A stretch of DNA of 43,269 nt from the NCBI RefSeq assembly GCF_000225705.1, contig NZ_JH126471.1, forward strand, positions 53,610-96,878. Reading direction: 5' to 3'. Shown one piece after another: positions 18,649 through 27,406 of this stretch (position 1 is its first letter; each line of letters opens with the position of its first letter). This stretch comes from Collinsella tanakaei YIT 12063 (GTDB taxonomy: Bacteria; Actinomycetota; Coriobacteriia; Coriobacteriales; Coriobacteriaceae). The notes beneath the pieces were generated by a model. It worked only from the letters and a program-made list of their open reading frames with translations, searched no databases and had not been told where the DNA came from. The position numbers and the translations under genes are program-made.

Positions 18649-19143
18649 CTATCTGTAGAGCACTGCTTCTTTTCCCTCGAAACGGATGTAGACGGCTCCT
18701 TCATGCCCGTCGAATCCCATGTGGTTATAGAGCACGTAGAACTCACCAGAGGGTTCAGTCTCTTCTGGCGAGCCTCCCGACGGATATGAGTAATCTAGCG
18801 GGTACAGGTAATACAGGTTGGGGACGCTTCCCGCAACTGCCGTGCCAGAACTGGCGTAGTCTTCATGGCCCTCGCTGTCTATTTCCATAAGGGAATAGCT
18901 AAACCCCTGCCCGCCCTCTTCTTCGGGGTCGCCGTAGCATTTGAAATGAGACGGACCGGCATAGTCTTCGAAGCCGCCTTTGGCCAATCTAATAGTGAAC
19001 TGGCCATTTGGATCGAAGCCGTTGGCTAGGCCATCGCGAGCGAGATTGTATTGATGGATGCAGACAATGGAGAAGAGCGTGAGGCCTGCGATGCCGATTA
19101 CGCAGGCTATCGCTATGATCCGTTTGGTTGCTTTTCGCTTCAT
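18649..19143 (-). CDS. Hypothetical membrane-anchored extracytoplasmic protein
   Basis: This 164-residue protein has a basic start (MKRKATKR), then one hydrophobic helix (IIAIACVIGIAGLTLFSIVCI, about residues 9-29) that acts as a membrane anchor or uncleaved signal. A hydrophilic, aromatic and acidic outer domain follows (SYSLMEIDSEGHEDY, YYLYPLDYSYPSGG, FYVLYNHMGFDGHEGAVYIRFEG). The C-terminal part looks like strands of a small beta domain. GGAG lies seven bases before ATG 19143. I recognise no family. The following upstream gene on the same strand (broken, to 20097) also encodes an anchored outer protein, so the two may form a small accessory pair. Confidence 0.65.
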   Translation of the reverse strand: MKRKATKRIIAIACVIGIAGLTLFSIVCIHQYNLARDGLANGFDPNGQFTIRLAKGGFEDYAGPSHFKCYGDPEEEGGQGFSYSLMEIDSEGHEDYASSGTAVAGSVPNLYYLYPLDYSYPSGGSPEETEPSGEFYVLYNHMGFDGHEGAVYIRFEGKEAVLYR

Positions 19144-19213
19144 TGTGCTGCTCCAAAAGTCGTGGCTATGCTCTGACCATTTATGACTCTTTATATCACG
19201 TTTACGTGCGCTT

Positions 19214-20097
19214 CTACGAAGTCGCCGGTATCTCGATGCCGCTTGCTCCCAGCATCTCTTCTTCTGCCGCTAGGGCTTCGTCGCCTGTGAGCACGGTTGC
19301 GAAGGACGAAGCTTCTTTCTGTGCGATCTCCAGGTAATCGCGGTACGCCTCATCGCTTAGGCTTCCGTTTTGATAATCCTGTTCAATCTGCTCAATGGCC
19401 GCCTGCGCTCCGCTGTTTGAATCCTCGTCCCCGTTAGGGGGCAGTTTCTTGACCGCGGTGGTGACGTCATCTGTCGTGACGTTGCGATTGTCCTCAAGCT
19501 CGCTTGGGTTAACGTACGCGTCGCCCTCCCCAGCTTGCTTCCACGCGCCCGAGGAGCAGCCCAGAATGTAATAGTGGTCTCCTTCGGTGTTGTATGAGGA
19601 TCCATCTGGAATGGAATAGAGGAAGAGCAGGTAGCTGTCGCCCTGGTTTAGCTCTGGGGCGGAGTTGTTGAGCATCTCAACGTATGTTCCTCGTCCGCCT
19701 GGGGTGCGAAGCGTTATGTCTCCTTGCCTTTTGTATATGCAGGCGAGCCCTTAAGGACGCTATCGACCTTGAACGTGCGGTCGGTGAAAAAGCGCGGGTC
19801 TGCATCTTCATGCACGGGCTTAACCAGCAGCGAGGCTCCTTCGCTGACGATTGTTCCGGTGACAATGAGACCTGCTCGCGCTGCGGCATCGTCCAAACTG
19901 TAACTTGGGTCCGCCTCCGTTAGTTCTTGGACAAGAAGGGGTTCGGGCAAATTAGCATCGGTGCCTCGTGTCTGCTGGGCGGAATCGGTGCCGGAGGGCG
20001 TGGGGGAGGGCGTTTTGAGCAAGAGCGAGCCTCCTGCCAAGACGGCGATGCAAGCCACCGCGGCGATGCAGAGATTGCGAGCGCGTGATTGAGCCAT
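19214..20097 (-). pseudogene. Frameshifted gene for an anchored extracytoplasmic protein
   Basis: Two minus-strand frames read as one protein. The first (20097 to 19714) has a good ribosome site (AGGAGG before ATG), a signal or anchor helix (LCIAAVACIAVLAGGSLLL), a Thr/Pro/Ser linker and a beta-rich segment ending FKVDSVLKGSPAYTKGKET before a TAA. The second (to 19214) continues without its own ribosome site: ITLRTPGGRGTYVEMLNNS, then SYLLFLYSIPDGSSYN and an acidic helical tail (EQIEQDYQNGSLSDEAYRDY). Removing one GA from GAGA around 19719-19722, or adding one base, joins them as KGKDITLRTPGG. Intact, the product would be about 293 residues. The family is not recognised. It could be a real mutation, phase variation or an assembly error. 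Confidence 0.6.
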
Positions 20098-20373
20098 GAC
20101 GTCCTCCTTTGCGAGATGGGTTGAAGCTGCGGCGACAGATTGCCGATCTGCGACGCTTGTTAAGCAGTATTCCCACGGAGAAAAAATATCATCTCAGTAC
20201 GAGCAATTTCTATATCAACCCTCTCCCGCACTTGCGGTCGCGTGGTTGTGTGCGAAGGCGGGGGGTGAGGGACGAGATGTCTGCACTTCTCAATGAACGC
20301 CTACCGAAAAGGTGGGTATAAGGGGACGAGGATTTCTGTCCACGCTTCTAATCCCAATACACAGGAGAGACCC

Positions 20374-20778
20374 ATGGCAGTTGAAAAGACGTTTTGCATG
20401 CTTAAGCCGGACGCCGTGCGCGATCGCAAGATGGGCCGCATCATCGATAGGATCGAGGCCTCCGGTCTGGTAATCGAGCGCATGGAGATGTGCGAGCTCA
20501 CGCGTTCCCTTGCAGAGGAGCACTATGCGCACCTGGCTGCAGAGCCGTTCTTTGGCAGGATCGTAGACTTTATGACCGGCGGTCCCGTGGTCAAGATGGT
20601 CCTGAGCGGCCCTAACGCGGTGGCAAAGCTTCGTGCGCTCATGGGGGCGACCGACCCGCTCAAAGCGGCGCCGGGCACTATCCGCGCGGACTTTGCCCTT
20701 GAGACGAGCTCCAACGTTATCCACGGTTCCGATAGCGTTGAGAACGCGGAGATAGAGATCAAGCGATTCTTTGGCTAG
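20374..20778 (+). CDS. ndk: Nucleoside diphosphate kinase
   Basis: This enzyme transfers the gamma phosphate between nucleoside tri- and diphosphates through a phosphohistidine. The 134-residue chain starts EKTFCMLKPDAVRDRKMG, the family opening, and ends with the active-site motif NVIHGSDSVENAE (His117). ATG 20374 was chosen over the longer upstream frame because GGAG lies eight bases before it and family members begin there. It has its own terminator directly after the stop and probably forms a single-gene unit. The 276-bp gap on its left (20098-20373) contains no gene. Confidence 0.97.
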   Translation: MAVEKTFCMLKPDAVRDRKMGRIIDRIEASGLVIERMEMCELTRSLAEEHYAHLAAEPFFGRIVDFMTGGPVVKMVLSGPNAVAKLRALMGATDPLKAAPGTIRADFALETSSNVIHGSDSVENAEIEIKRFFG

Positions 20779-20781
20779 GAT

Positions 20782-20820
20782 AATCGCCCCGCTGCCCGAT
20801 TCGGTAGCGGGGCGATTTTA
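20782..20820 (+). terminator. Terminator of ndk
   Basis: AATCGCCCCGCT (20782-20793) pairs perfectly with AGCGGGGCGATT (20806-20817) and is followed by TTA. It starts three bases after the ndk stop. Confidence 0.85.
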
Positions 20821-20840
20821 TACATTCTGGATGAAACTCG

Positions 20841-20846
20841 TACAAT
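20841..20846 (+). promoter_or_regulatory. Possible -10 element of the cysteine desulfidase-like gene
   Basis: TACAAT lies just after the ndk terminator. If used, transcription would begin near 20853, beyond the GTG at 20848, which supports the later GTG at 20881. No good -35 is visible. Confidence 0.35.
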
Positions 20847-20880
20847 AGTGACCGAACTGCTTACAAGCGAGGAGGTCGTC

Positions 20881-22290
20881 GTGGCAGACAACACCGTAGA
20901 GAACGATATCAACCAGATGGACGAGCGCCAGCGCGATGAGGCCCTGTGCGATCTGCTGAACAGCGAGCTCATCTGTGCGCTGGGCTGCACCGAACCCATC
21001 GCCGTGGCATATGCGGCGGCGCTTGCCCGCTTGGTGCTGGGGTGCGAGCCGGAGACGCTCGAGATTGAGTGCTCGGGCAACATCATCAAAAACGTCAAGA
21101 GCGTGACCGTGCCCAACTCCGACGGCATGCGCGGTGTTGAGGCGGCGGCGGTGCTGGGTGCCGTGGGCGGAAACGCCGCGGCGGCGCTCGAGGTGCTGGA
21201 GACCGTGACGGATGCCGATCGCGCCCATGCTCGCGAGCTGCTTGCCAAACCGGATTATTGCGATGTTGAGCTGGTCGAGGGCGTGCCCAACTTATATATA
21301 GAGGTTCATGCTAGGGCTTTGGGCCATGTTGCCGAGGTTGCTATTTCCGAACACCACACCAATGTGGTCCGCTGCATGCGCGACGGCGTGCCGGCGACGC
21401 AGCTGTGCCCGGCGGCGCGTGGCGGCGACGTGGTGGATGCGTGCTCTGGTACCTGCGCGCTCATGGCCGCCGCAACTCCGCAAGATGGGGAGCAGAAGCG
21501 GGAGGCTGAGCTTTCTCGCCCCTTGGGCGGGCTCTCGATGGACGTCATTTTGGACTTTGCCGAGTCCGGTGACATTTCGTTCGCGAGAGAGGCTTTGGAG
21601 CGCCAGCTTACCCTTAACAAGGACATCTCGGACGAGGGTCTGGCCAACGCTTGGGGCGCCGAGGTTGGCCGCACGCTGCTCGCCACGCGCGGCGACGATG
21701 TTGCCTGCCGTGCCCGCGCTCGCGCCGCCGCTGGGTCGGATGCCCGCATGAGCGGCTGCGCTTTGCCGGTCACCATTGTCTGCGGGTCCGGCAACCAGGG
21801 CATCACCTGCGCCATGCCGGTGTTCACCTATGCAGAGGATCTGGGTATCGACCGCGAGCGCACCCTGCGGGCCCTGGCGCTGGCGGACCTGGTCGCCATC
21901 CACACCAAGAGCTATATCGGAGCGCTCTCGGCGTTTTGCGGCGTGGTGTGCGCGGCGTGCGGCGCGGGCGCGGCCATAGCCTGGATGCGCGGAGGTAGCC
22001 GCGAGCAGATTGGCGCGACCGTGGTGAACACGCTGGGTAATGTGGGCGGCATCGTGTGCGATGGCGCCAAGGCGAGCTGCGCCGCCAAGATCTCCGCCGC
22101 CGTCGACGCTGCCATCCTGGGGTGCGATATGGCGCTGGCGGATCGCGGTTTCCGCGCGGGCGAGGGCGTGGTGCAGGACACCGTTGAGGAGACCATCGCC
22201 GCTATGGGCTACGTGGGCCGTGTTGGTATGAAGGATACCGACGTTGAGATCTTGAACATCATGATTGGCAAGACCGAGGTCGATGCATAG
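20881..22290 (+). CDS. L-cysteine desulfidase / L-serine dehydratase-like Fe-S protein (UPF0597, CyuA/YhaM type)
   Basis: This 469-residue protein of the UPF0597 family is related to the alpha chain of Fe-S L-serine dehydratase. Members break L-cysteine into pyruvate, ammonia and sulfide with a [4Fe-4S] cluster. Conserved pieces are ALGCTEPIAVAYA (Cys36, proposed catalytic residue in the family), IECSGNIIKNVKSVTVPN, MSGCALPVTIVCGSGNQGI, FCGVVCAACGAG and GGIVCDGAKASCAAKI, whose cysteines fit the cluster ligands. GTG 20881 was chosen because AGGAGG (20870-20875) lies five bases upstream; GTG 20848 has no ribosome site. It is a single-gene unit between terminators. Pyruvate and sulfide production would fit an amino-acid fermenter, but a serine or other substrate cannot be excluded. 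Confidence 0.88.
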   Translation: MADNTVENDINQMDERQRDEALCDLLNSELICALGCTEPIAVAYAAALARLVLGCEPETLEIECSGNIIKNVKSVTVPNSDGMRGVEAAAVLGAVGGNAAAALEVLETVTDADRAHARELLAKPDYCDVELVEGVPNLYIEVHARALGHVAEVAISEHHTNVVRCMRDGVPATQLCPAARGGDVVDACSGTCALMAAATPQDGEQKREAELSRPLGGLSMDVILDFAESGDISFAREALERQLTLNKDISDEGLANAWGAEVGRTLLATRGDDVACRARARAAAGSDARMSGCALPVTIVCGSGNQGITCAMPVFTYAEDLGIDRERTLRALALADLVAIHTKSYIGALSAFCGVVCAACGAGAAIAWMRGGSREQIGATVVNTLGNVGGIVCDGAKASCAAKISAAVDAAILGCDMALADRGFRAGEGVVQDTVEETIAAMGYVGRVGMKDTDVEILNIMIGKTEVDA

Positions 22291-22339
22291 GCGCGCGCCG
22301 TCTTCATGCAACACCCTCGTCCAAGGACTCGGTGGGTGA

Positions 22340-22392
22340 ACGGGCCCGGCACCAAAGGGGATAAGCCTTGAGGTGCCGGGCCCGTGCTTTTA
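22340..22392 (+). terminator. Terminator after the desulfidase-like gene
   Basis: A perfect 14-bp stem (22340-22353 with 22372-22385, ACGGGCCCGGCACC and its complement) is followed by GCTTTTA. It sits between convergent genes. Confidence 0.8.
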
Positions 22393-22455
22393 GCGGGGGA
22401 GCAGTGGGGGAGAGCGCGATCGCGATCGAAAGGCCGCTTCTTGAGCGCTGCCTGA

Positions 22456-23229
22456 CTAGACGTTGGATGCGTGGGCGTTGGCTGCGGCCGCCTGCTCCCG
22501 GCGCTCGTAGAAGCGCTCCTCGATCTCGTTGAAGCTGTCGGCGAACTTGGCCATGGAGCCGGCCCAGGTGGCGCGCACGGGCGTGCCGTTGCCAACATAA
22601 GCGGTTTGTATGCCGCAGTCGGGCGAGGGGAAGTCGCGGCGGGGGTCGTTGCCGACCATAAGGACCTCTTGGGGCTCAAGGCCCATCTTGGCGATGCTGG
22701 CAAGGTAATAGTCTGCCGTGGGCTTGCAGCGCGTGCTGTTTTCCATGGTGGTGACCAGCTCAAAGGGCATATCGAGCATGTCGCCCCAGCCCATGCGGCA
22801 CTCGATGCACGCGCGGCTGAAGCTGGGGTTGGTGAGCAGCGCGCAGCGAAGTCCGCGCGAGGCGACGGCGTCGATAGCCTCGCGCGCGCCCTCGCGGGGG
22901 CGGGCGTTTATGATGCCGTCGTTTTTGCCGGGCAGAATCTCGCGCTCGTAATAGGTAAGCACATCTGCTATGACGGGGTCGCACAGCGGAACGCCGCACC
23001 TGCGCTCGATCTGCTTTTGGAAGAATGCCAGGTTGGTGTCATCATCGTTGCGCTCTCCGTTGTTGAGGGCGTAGAGCGCGGCGCCAAACGTCGCGAACAT
23101 GGAAAGCGGGCTCTTGCGGGCGATGTCCGCCAGCAGCGCCGCCTCGTCGCGTGCGAAGACGGCAATGAAAGCGCTCAGGTTGATGCTGAGCAGCGTATCA
23201 TCCATATCGAAAACCACGGCTTTGAGCAC
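22456..23229 (-). CDS. HAD-superfamily hydrolase (FMDDT-type phosphatase)
   Basis: This 257-residue HAD hydrolase starts MLKAVVFDMDDTLLSINLS: motif I with both aspartates and the DT. LLTNPSF is motif II, KPTADYYLASIAKMG holds the motif III lysine, and LMVGNDPRRDFPSPDCGIQTAYV is motif IV. A helical cap lies between residues 20 and 110 (type C1). GTG 23229 was chosen because AGGGAGG lies five bases upstream and the protein then begins directly at motif I. The sequence does not identify the substrate. It converges on the desulfidase-like gene and diverges from rpsA. Confidence 0.87.
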   Translation of the reverse strand: MLKAVVFDMDDTLLSINLSAFIAVFARDEAALLADIARKSPLSMFATFGAALYALNNGERNDDDTNLAFFQKQIERRCGVPLCDPVIADVLTYYEREILPGKNDGIINARPREGAREAIDAVASRGLRCALLTNPSFSRACIECRMGWGDMLDMPFELVTTMENSTRCKPTADYYLASIAKMGLEPQEVLMVGNDPRRDFPSPDCGIQTAYVGNGTPVRATWAGSMAKFADSFNEIEERFYERREQAAAANAHASNV

Positions 23230-23467
23230 GGGTACCTCCCTTTGGCGCCGACAGGGGCGACTGCGGCTGGTCAATACGTCATGTGTACCCAGTATGGTAG
23301 GGGCTAACGCGAGCGATGTCCCCTTACGGTTTTATAAGGTTTTGACGGCGGGGCCCAGGCGCCCCCGATCGAGGGGAGGCGGGGCGGTGCGCGTTAACAA
23401 GGTGGAAATAGCTAACAAAAGTCATAGATGTTTTTTGAACCGCCCGCGTAAAACTCGTGCATTACGC

Positions 23468-23496
23468 TTGAAAATGTGGTCGAATCCTCGTATCCT
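23468..23496 (+). promoter_or_regulatory. Candidate promoter of rpsA
   Basis: TTGAAA and TATCCT are separated by exactly 17 bases. Transcription would start near 23503, leaving a leader of about 147 bases before the TTG start. The remainder of the gap 23230-23649 contains no gene. Confidence 0.55.
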
Positions 23497-23649
23497 AGAT
23501 GAACGTGAATGCAAACGCTTCACATACGTATCTGTCGGCCCCCGAGTATGTTCCAAACAGTGAGCAAATGCGCCAGGGCGCTCGTCCCCGCAGGCGTTCA
23601 TCTGCAGGTCCTAGCAATCGGGGCCCCGTAGTTCGAAAGGGGTCCACCT

Positions 23650-24831
23650 TTGAGTGAGATTCAGAACTCGTCCATCTTCTCCCTCGACGATGTCAACGAG
23701 GAGGAGATGAACAGCCTTATCGACGGTACCATCACCGATTTCGATGAGGGCGATCTCGTTAACGGCACTGTCGTCAAGATCGAGCATGACGAGGTGCTCG
23801 TTGACATCGGATTCAAGTCCGAGGGCGTCATTCCCGTCCGCGAGCTCTCCATCCGCAAGGACGCTAACCCTGCAGACATCGTCTCCCTGGGCGATCCCAT
23901 CGAGGCCCTGGTTCTCCAGAAGGAGGACAAGGACGGCCGTCTGGTTCTCTCCAAGAAGCGTGCCGAGTACGAGCGTGCTTGGAACCGCATCGAGGAGAAG
24001 TTCAACGCCGGCGAGAACGTCGAGGGCGAGGTTATCGAGGTCGTCAAGGGTGGTCTTATCCTCGACATCGGCCTGCGCGGCTTCCTGCCCGCTTCCCTGG
24101 TCGACCTTCGCCGCGTGAAGGACCTCACCTCCTACATGGGCACCTCCATCGAGGCCCGCGTCATCGAGATGGATCGCAACCGCAACAACGTCGTTCTTTC
24201 CCGCCGCGTGGTTCTCGAGGAGTCCCGCAAGGCCGAGCGCTCCGAGATCCTCTCCAAGCTCAAGAGCGGCATGCGCCTCAAGGGCACCGTTTCCTCCATC
24301 GTGGACTTCGGCGCCTTCGTGGACCTGGGCGGCATCGACGGCCTGATCCACATCTCCGAGCTCTCCTGGAACCACGTCAACCACCCCTCCGAGGTCGTCA
24401 AGGTCGGCCAGGAGGTCGAGGTCGAGGTTCTGGATGTCGACCTCAACCGCGAGCGCATCTCCCTTGGTCTCAAGCAGACCACCGAGGATCCGTGGCGCGC
24501 ACTCGTCAAGAAGTACCCCGTGGGCGCTATCGTCGAGGGTACCGTCACCAAGCTCGTGCCCTTCGGCGCGTTCGTTGACCTTGGTGAGGGCATCGAGGGC
24601 CTGGTCCACATCTCCGAGATGGCTAACAAGCACGTTGACCAGCCCAGCCAGGTTACCCACGTGGGCGACACCGTCCAGGTGAAGGTCATGGAGATCGACC
24701 TCGACCGTCGTCGCATCTCCCTGTCCATGAAGTCCGCTGCCGAGACCCTCGGCGTGGAGATCGAGGTCACCCCGCTTCCTTCCGAGAAGAAGGACGACGA
24801 GGCTGAGGCCGAGGCTGCCGACGCCGAGTAG
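23650..24831 (+). CDS. rpsA: 30S ribosomal protein S1 (four S1 domains)
   Basis: S1 helps bind and unfold mRNA on the small ribosomal subunit. The 393-residue chain has four OB-fold S1 domains, at about residues 34-104, 119-186, 205-274 and 290-360. Each has the VDIGF/LDIGL/VDLGG/VDLGE strand, and domains 3 and 4 carry the full GAFVDLG...GLIHISEL pattern. Domain 1 is degenerate, as in other Gram-positive S1 proteins. An acidic tail (KKDDEAEAEAADAE) ends the chain; the E. coli protein has six domains. The start is TTG 23650 with AAGGGG about nine bases upstream; no ATG or GTG is available nearby in frame. In E. coli S1 represses its own translation, and the long leader leaves room for such control. 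Confidence 0.95.
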   Translation: MSEIQNSSIFSLDDVNEEEMNSLIDGTITDFDEGDLVNGTVVKIEHDEVLVDIGFKSEGVIPVRELSIRKDANPADIVSLGDPIEALVLQKEDKDGRLVLSKKRAEYERAWNRIEEKFNAGENVEGEVIEVVKGGLILDIGLRGFLPASLVDLRRVKDLTSYMGTSIEARVIEMDRNRNNVVLSRRVVLEESRKAERSEILSKLKSGMRLKGTVSSIVDFGAFVDLGGIDGLIHISELSWNHVNHPSEVVKVGQEVEVEVLDVDLNRERISLGLKQTTEDPWRALVKKYPVGAIVEGTVTKLVPFGAFVDLGEGIEGLVHISEMANKHVDQPSQVTHVGDTVQVKVMEIDLDRRRISLSMKSAAETLGVEIEVTPLPSEKKDDEAEAEAADAE

Positions 24832-24868
24832 CCTGCATCCTAGCTATCGCTAGCAATCATGCGCAAGA

Positions 24869-24901
24869 AGACCCTCGGGATAGGCTCCCGGGGGTCTTTT
24901 T
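24869..24901 (+). terminator. Terminator of rpsA
   Basis: AGACCC and GGGA pair with TCCC and GGGTCT around a small internal bulge (24869-24896), followed by TTTTT. It lies 37 bases after the rpsA stop. Confidence 0.85.
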
Positions 24902-25043
24902 ATGCGCGCGTAAAATCATGGCAAGAAATGGCCAGCAGGTGCTTTGCTGCGTTTTGTGCGGGTAGAATCGCTTGACTGCTACGAGTTTTCTATTGCGCGC
25001 CGCCATGTCCCATCAGGGTTGGCGCGCGCCTGAAAGGGGAGTA

Positions 25044-25727
25044 ATGTCCGATTCAAATCGCGTGGCGAGGGCTCCTCGCCCGCTGAGCGAGTACCCGGTG
25101 GTGCTCTTTGATTTCGATGGCACCGTTGCCGATACGCAGCCAGCCATCTTCCGCGTCGCCATCCAGACCATGCGCGAGCACGGCTATGATCCCGATCCTT
25201 CCAAGATGCTCAGCATGATAGGCCCTCCCCTTGAAGATGGCTTTGCCCTGGTATGTGGTATGGATAAAGACGAGGCCCGTGAATGCGCCGATGCGTATCG
25301 CGAGCTATTCTCCCGCACCGTTACTCCGGACGAGTTCCCGTTGATGCCCGGCATGCGCGAGCTGCTGGATGGCCTTGTGGCCTCTGGTCGCAGGGTGGCG
25401 GTCGCAACCTCGCGCATGGAGGCGTCCGCTCAAGAGATGGTCGCTTCTCTCGGCCTCACGCAGTTCGAGGCCGTTATCGGCCGCGTCCACGGGGTTCGCT
25501 ACTCAAAGGCGGAGTCCATCGAAGGCGCCCTGCAGGCCCTGCGCGTACCCGCTCGCGATGCCGTCATGGTGGGCGACCGCATGCATGACGTTATCGGCGC
25601 GCGCGAATGGGAGATCCCGTGCATCGGCCTGTATTCCGGCGCGGCGTACCCCGGCGAGCTCGAGGAGGCGGGCGCCGTCGCAACCTGCCATTCCGTTAAG
25701 GAGCTCGCGCAGCTTCTTGGCTTGTAG
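25044..25727 (+). CDS. HAD-superfamily hydrolase, phosphoglycolate phosphatase-like
   Basis: This 227-residue HAD phosphatase has VVLFDFDGTVADTQPAI (motif I plus the Gph-type ADT), VAVATSRMEASA (motif II), KAESIEGAL (motif III lysine) and VMVGDRMHDVIGAREWEIPCIG (motif IV). The C1 helical cap spans about residues 40-105. ATG 25044 was chosen because AAAGGGGA lies just upstream; the open frame before it spans a GC-rich hairpin (GCGCGCC 24995-25001 with GGCGCGC 25021-25027) that fits a 5' leader better than coding sequence. Relatives act on phosphoglycolate, pyrophosphate or nucleoside monophosphates, and the substrate is not readable. It is followed after 100 bases by the dipeptidase gene and may be co-transcribed with it. 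Confidence 0.88.
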   Translation: MSDSNRVARAPRPLSEYPVVLFDFDGTVADTQPAIFRVAIQTMREHGYDPDPSKMLSMIGPPLEDGFALVCGMDKDEARECADAYRELFSRTVTPDEFPLMPGMRELLDGLVASGRRVAVATSRMEASAQEMVASLGLTQFEAVIGRVHGVRYSKAESIEGALQALRVPARDAVMVGDRMHDVIGAREWEIPCIGLYSGAAYPGELEEAGAVATCHSVKELAQLLGL

Positions 25728-25827
25728 GGTGCGTTTTGGCGCTTGCGCGGCCGGCTGCGCAGCTTGGTACGGGTAAGATAGTGGGCAGCATGTACTGAAA
25801 CCAGTTTGATTGTGAGGATCAACCTCT

Positions 25828-27243
25828 ATGGATACAGAGCTTATGGGGCGTATCGAGGCATATGTGGACGAGGTCTGGGAGGACGTTGTCGCCGATATCT
25901 CCAACTTGGTGAGCCATCCTTCCATTGCCGATTCCTCGGCGGCTACGGCTGGCGCGCCGTTTGGCGAGCATGTCCGCGGCGCGCTCGACTGCGCGCTTTC
26001 CATCGCTGAGCGCTTGGGCTATACGGTTGGCGAGGACGAGGGCTACGTTGGCTTTGCCGATGTGCCGGGTGAGAGCGAGCAGCAGATCGCCACCATCGCC
26101 CATGTGGACGTGGTCCCTGCCGGCCCCGGTTGGGCGACCGATCCGTTCAAGATGGAGCGTCGCGAGGGCTGGCTGCTGGGCCGCGGCGTTATCGACGATA
26201 AGGGTCCCGCGGTACTCTCACTCTATGCCGGAGCTTTCTTGCTGCGCGAGAACATCAAACCCCGTTACACCTTCCGCGCGCTGCTTGGTTGCGACGAGGA
26301 AGTGGGCATGACCGACGTGCACCATTACCTGGAGCACCATGACCACCCGCTGTTCCTCTTCACGCCGGACGCCGAGTTCCCCGTCTGCAATGCCGAGAAG
26401 GGCTGTTTCGGCGCTACCTTTACCACCGCGCCCGTCTCCGGCGGTCTTATCCGCTCTTGGAGCGGCGCCGAGGCGACCAACGCTATTCCCGGCGAGTCCG
26501 TTATCGAGCTCGCTATCGACGCGGCGAATCTGCCTGCTCCCGCCGCCAACGCCGACCGTTTGCAGGTCGTCTCGGTCGAGCCCGGCGTCAGCCGTATCGT
26601 GGCGCACGGCATCGGAGGCCATGCGTCCTTGCCTGAGGGTACCGTCAACGCGATCGCCCTCATCGTCGGCTACCTGCGCGAGTCCGGCGTTCTCGGCGAC
26701 GCCGCCGCGTCCGCGCTCGACCTTCTCGCTCAGATACATCTCGACGCGGCGGGCACGGGTCTTGGCATCGCTACGCAGAGCCCTGCCTTTGGTCCCTTGA
26801 CCTGCAGCGCGGGCACCGTGCGTGTTTTGGACGACGGCCGCATCGAGCAGACTATCGATGTGAGGTTCCCGGACAGCATCGATGCGGACGAGCTGGCTCG
26901 GCGTTGCCGCGAGCTCGCCCTGCGCTACGGCGGCGCGGTCGAGACTTCTCGCGCCAAGCCGCCCTTCTCCGTCGACGCGTCCTCGCCTCAGGTGCAGACC
27001 CTGATCGACATCTACAACGGCGTCACGGGCCGCAACGCCAAGCCGTTTGCCATAGGCGGCGGCACCTATGCGCGCAACTTCAAGAGCGCCGTCTCCTTTG
27101 GTCCGGAGGACAACCAGCTGGTCTTGCCCGATTGGGCGGGTACCATGCACGGTCCCAACGAGGCCGCCAAGGAGAGCCTGCTGCGCGAGGCCCTCAAGAT
27201 GTATATCATGGCCATCCTGCAGCTTATGGAGCTTGATTACTAG
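25828..27243 (+). CDS. pepV: M20 family dipeptidase, PepV-like
   Basis: This 471-residue cytosolic zinc dipeptidase has the PepV/Sapep arrangement: a catalytic domain interrupted by a large lid domain. AHVDVVPAGPGW holds the first metal ligand (His92) and Asp94. GRGVIDDKGPAVLSLYA holds the bridging Asp, and LGCDEEVGMTD the general base and metal Glu (157-158). LFTPDAEFPVCNAEKG gives another metal Asp, and the C-terminal GGGTYARNF and TMHGPNEAAKE hold the last ligands. The lid is about residues 180-380. PepV-type enzymes cleave dipeptides with an unblocked N-terminus, including beta-Ala-His. The start is ATG 25828, with GAGG rather far upstream. A clear terminator follows. It would complete peptide degradation begun by enzymes such as the M18 peptidase. 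Confidence 0.93.
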   Translation: MDTELMGRIEAYVDEVWEDVVADISNLVSHPSIADSSAATAGAPFGEHVRGALDCALSIAERLGYTVGEDEGYVGFADVPGESEQQIATIAHVDVVPAGPGWATDPFKMERREGWLLGRGVIDDKGPAVLSLYAGAFLLRENIKPRYTFRALLGCDEEVGMTDVHHYLEHHDHPLFLFTPDAEFPVCNAEKGCFGATFTTAPVSGGLIRSWSGAEATNAIPGESVIELAIDAANLPAPAANADRLQVVSVEPGVSRIVAHGIGGHASLPEGTVNAIALIVGYLRESGVLGDAAASALDLLAQIHLDAAGTGLGIATQSPAFGPLTCSAGTVRVLDDGRIEQTIDVRFPDSIDADELARRCRELALRYGGAVETSRAKPPFSVDASSPQVQTLIDIYNGVTGRNAKPFAIGGGTYARNFKSAVSFGPEDNQLVLPDWAGTMHGPNEAAKESLLREALKMYIMAILQLMELDY

Positions 27244-27374
27244 TCGGGTGTTTGCCTGGGCGGGTTGGTCGCTTGGACCGGTGCGGGGGAGTGCCAAGGA
27301 GCGCTCGTCCATAAACTAATATATGGTCAACTTATGATTGCGCTATGCCCGCTGCGCGCGGGGAAGAGCGCGGT

Positions 27375-27406
27375 AGGGGCGTCGGCGTTATCGGCGCCCC
27401 TCTTTT
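27375..27406 (+). terminator. Terminator of the dipeptidase gene
   Basis: AGGGGCG (27375-27381) pairs with CGCCCCT (27395-27401) and is followed by CTTTTG. It separates pepV from the pst operon. Confidence 0.7.

Noticed and set aside
19700-19740. Programmed ribosomal frameshift in the split anchored protein gene
   Set aside because: No slippery heptamer in the right phase and no clear downstream stimulatory structure were seen; mutation or sequencing error is simpler.
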